Assembly: GCA_017621295.1 (NCBI GenBank)
Contig: JAGATI010000177.1
Coordinates: forward strand, 1 to 7,554
DNA length: 7,554 bases
Source: Clostridia bacterium
GTDB lineage: Bacteria; Bacillota_A; Clostridia; TANB77; CAG-508
Direction of reading: 5' to 3'
The translations under genes were made by a program, and so were the position numbers. Position 1 is the first letter of the stretch. The number at the start of each line of letters is the position of its first letter. The notes under the pieces are model-generated. The model saw only the letters and a list, made by a program, of their open reading frames with translations. It was not told where the DNA came from and did no database searches. Positions 6,511 to 7,554 of this stretch are shown here, piece after piece.

Positions 6511-6515
6511 CTCCT
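6511..6515 (-). promoter_or_regulatory. Ribosome binding site deciding the start at 6502
   Basis: AGGAG on the minus strand is eight bases before the ATG at 6502 and lies inside the longer frame that starts at 6520. This makes the longer start unlikely. Confidence 0.7.
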
Positions 6516-6523
6516 ATCATATT

Positions 6524-6790
6524 TTAATTTTTTATTGCTATTAAAATTTCATTAGGTTGTACAGTTCTGTTTGCATTTTCGTATATAAATTTTGCATCTG
6601 TAAAATATACATTATAATTATCATTTTCTAATTTTGTTCTAATAAGTATTAAAAATCTATCTAAATCATCTTCATTTAAATTATATTTTACTTTTAATTC
6701 ATAATAAGTATAACGAATATAATTATCATTTTTATATAACTTCTCTGTTAGAGTTGTTTCTATTAAATTAACTATTTCTTTATCATTCAT
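6524..6790 (-). CDS. Small hypothetical protein, possibly winged-helix-like
   Basis: An 88-aa protein without a family I can name. It starts with a helical MNDKEIVNLIETTLTEKL and continues with a YTYYELKVKYNLNEDDLDRFL stretch that resembles the helix-turn-helix half of a compact winged-helix fold. A strand-rich YNVYFTDAKFIYEN and EILIAIKN complete the sequence; this fold reading is speculation from the pattern alone. It has no membrane segment. The ATG at 6790 is preferred over an in-frame ATG at 6811 because GAGGAG lies at 6798-6803 with seven-base spacing, and because 6811 is at about the predicted transcription start. It is the first gene of the operon that ends with the membrane protein, so the two probably work in the same process. 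Confidence 0.72.
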   Translation of the reverse strand: MNDKEIVNLIETTLTEKLYKNDNYIRYTYYELKVKYNLNEDDLDRFLILIRTKLENDNYNVYFTDAKFIYENANRTVQPNEILIAIKN

Positions 6791-6797
6791 GTTATCA

Positions 6798-6803
6798 CTC
6801 CTC
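6798..6803 (-). promoter_or_regulatory. Ribosome binding site deciding the start at 6790
   Basis: GAGGAG on the minus strand is seven bases before the ATG at 6790. It would be inside the coding region of a start at 6811, which therefore is rejected. Confidence 0.7.
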
Positions 6804-6815
6804 ATAAACATCTTT

Positions 6816-6844
6816 ATTATACCATAAATCCTTAAAAATGTATA
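6816..6844 (-). promoter_or_regulatory. Promoter of the 88-aa / membrane-protein operon
   Basis: On the minus strand TATACA (6844-6839) is followed after 17 bases by TATAAT (6821-6816), preceded by TGG. The -10 region TGGTATAAT is identical to that of the polymerase promoter. The predicted start near 6809 leaves about 20 bases before the ATG at 6790. Confidence 0.7.
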
Positions 6845-6848
6845 ATAT

Positions 6849-6875
6849 AAAAAGCATGTATAAAAAATTTATACA
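6849..6875 (-). terminator. Weak candidate terminator after the KOW-like gene
   Basis: TGTATAAA (6857-6864) and TTTATACA (6868-6875) pair over a three-base loop. On the minus strand TGC and then TTTTT (6853-6849) follow. The stem is short and almost all A-T and the T-run is offset, so termination is uncertain. Confidence 0.4.
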
Positions 6876-6893
6876 CACTTATACTTTTTTGTT

Positions 6894-7085
6894 CTACCAC
6901 ATTTTTTCTAATTCGCTTGCTTTACAATATTCAACTCTACCATTTTCATGCAATTCAACCTCGTAGGTATTATCACTCAATGCTGATACAATATTTCCCT
7001 CTTGACCTGTTAATTTTATACGAACCATATCTCCAATATTAAATTCATTGGTGGAACTTGATAAAAATAAATCTAATAATCCCAT
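6894..7085 (-). CDS. Small KOW/SH3-like barrel protein
   Basis: A 63-aa protein. After a short N-terminal helix (MGLLDLFLSSS), residues 14-57 have the alternating pattern of a small SH3-like or KOW-type beta barrel: FNIGDMVRIK, then GQEGNIVSAL, a YEVEL strand and the closing EYCKASELEKMW. Such barrels are found in nucleic-acid-binding and protein-binding modules, but this does not fix a function. AAGGAG lies six bases before the ATG. It follows the 123-aa gene by 20 bases without a terminator, so both are probably on one mRNA. The closing TAG is followed by a weak hairpin. It could be a phage- or island-type accessory protein; there is no direct evidence for that. Confidence 0.7.
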   Translation of the reverse strand: MGLLDLFLSSSTNEFNIGDMVRIKLTGQEGNIVSALSDNTYEVELHENGRVEYCKASELEKMW

Positions 7086-7105
7086 TTTTTACTCCTTATA
7101 ATATT

Positions 7106-7477
7106 CTAATTATTTATAAATTCACTTAAATCGCTTTCGGAAAATTCATTTTTATAAAAAAAATCTCCAGTATCACAAGAAACTAAACATGAAATATTAC
7201 TTTCTTCGTCGAACTCGCCATCATATAATTCTGTACCTCTTTTGTTTTGAGCTCCCCATTCTCCCTCTGTAACCTTTATATACCAATAATCTGTGCTGTT
7301 CTTGTATTTTACTAATGCAATTTTAAATTTTATTAACTTAATATAAGTATATAGAATTTTTTCCTTTTTTCCTTCAATAAAAATAGCATCTTTTAGATTT
7401 CGATCACAATTAGCTATTGCTATTGCTTGCTCTTTTGTAATTTTATCTAATTCTATTTCATCAAATTTAAATTTCAT
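7106..7477 (-). CDS. Hypothetical 123-aa protein
   Basis: I do not recognise this protein. The N-terminal part is lysine-rich (KFKFDEIELDKITKEQAIAI); a strand-rich core includes ILYTYIKLIKFKIALVKY and DYWYIKVTEGEWG. The C-terminal part is acidic (LYDGEFDEESN, SESDLSEFINN). There are three cysteines, Cys24, Cys97 and Cys101, without a metal-site arrangement. No signal peptide or membrane helix is seen; the hydrophobic stretch near 42-58 is broken by lysines. The ribosome site GGAAAGG is rather far from the ATG (about 11 bases), suggesting modest translation. The gene is the first of a two-gene unit with the KOW-like protein. A cytosolic role is likely; nothing more can be said. Confidence 0.65.
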   Translation of the reverse strand: MKFKFDEIELDKITKEQAIAIANCDRNLKDAIFIEGKKEKILYTYIKLIKFKIALVKYKNSTDYWYIKVTEGEWGAQNKRGTELYDGEFDEESNISCLVSCDTGDFFYKNEFSESDLSEFINN

Positions 7478-7534
7478 ATCTATAATTACCTTTCCAAATT
7501 TTAATTCTATATATTAAAACTATCTTTATTTTGC

Positions 7535-7543
7535 ATTATATCA
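7535..7543 (-). promoter_or_regulatory. Extended -10 element for the 123-aa / KOW-like operon
   Basis: On the minus strand TGATATAAT (7543-7535) is a perfect extended -10. The matching -35 would lie beyond the right edge of the window. A start near 7528 would give a leader of about 50 bases. Confidence 0.55.
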
Positions 7544-7554
7544 TAAATTTTTTA

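Noticed and set aside
6503..6520. A longer start (ATG 6520) for the membrane protein
   Set aside because: It has no ribosome site, while AGGAG at 6511-6515 is spaced correctly for the ATG at 6502.
6791..6811. A longer start (ATG 6811) for the 88-aa protein
   Set aside because: The good ribosome site GAGGAG would lie inside the coding region, and 6811 is about at the transcription start.
1..7554. CRISPR array, insertion sequence, tRNA or attachment site
   Set aside because: No regularly spaced repeats, transposase frame, cloverleaf sequence or flanking direct repeat was found by reading both strands.

Overview
The window is a very AT-rich stretch with strong GGAGG-type ribosome binding sites, TGnTATAAT promoters and AT-rich intrinsic terminators. 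Together with a YolD-like/Y-family polymerase pair, this points to a low-GC Firmicute, most likely a Clostridia-type bacterium. The species cannot be named from the sequence. All genes but one lie on the minus strand. The mix of a nuclease-helicase, an SOS-type polymerase and short unrecognised genes looks like an accessory region or genomic island, but no integrase, transposase, attachment site or plasmid gene is visible.

Layout, in minus-strand transcription order (right to left). (1) 7477-6894: two small genes, an unrecognised 123-aa protein and a 63-aa KOW/SH3-like protein. (2) 6790-5918: an 88-aa protein and a 194-aa single-pass membrane protein, both unrecognised, ending in a clear terminator. 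(3) 5802-3882: a translesion DNA polymerase of the UmuC/UvrX type followed by a YolD-like protein, behind a strong promoter whose -35 overlaps a LexA-box-like sequence. The polymerase frame has an in-frame TAA, and the 46 codons after it still encode the family's conserved C-terminal tail. (4) 3569-3844, plus strand: a small XRE-type regulator, convergent with YolD and sharing a hairpin terminator with it. (5) 3396-2615: a stand-alone receiver-domain protein with a basic amphipathic tail, coupled by an ATGA overlap to a small acidic protein and ending in a perfect 10-bp terminator hairpin. It is divergent from the XRE gene, and the two core promoters overlap. (6) 2491 to beyond the left edge: a large HKD-nuclease/Snf2-helicase fusion, cut by the window end.

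Most units are separated by a terminator immediately followed by an extended -10 promoter, so they look like independent modules rather than one long operon. The best-supported functional statements are DNA-damage tolerance (polymerase plus YolD, probably SOS-controlled) and DNA processing or defence (PLD-Snf2 protein). The receiver protein, its acidic partner and the XRE gene may form a small regulatory module, but their partners are not in the window. No stretch longer than 300 bases lacks a gene. No rRNA, tRNA, CRISPR array or insertion sequence was seen.
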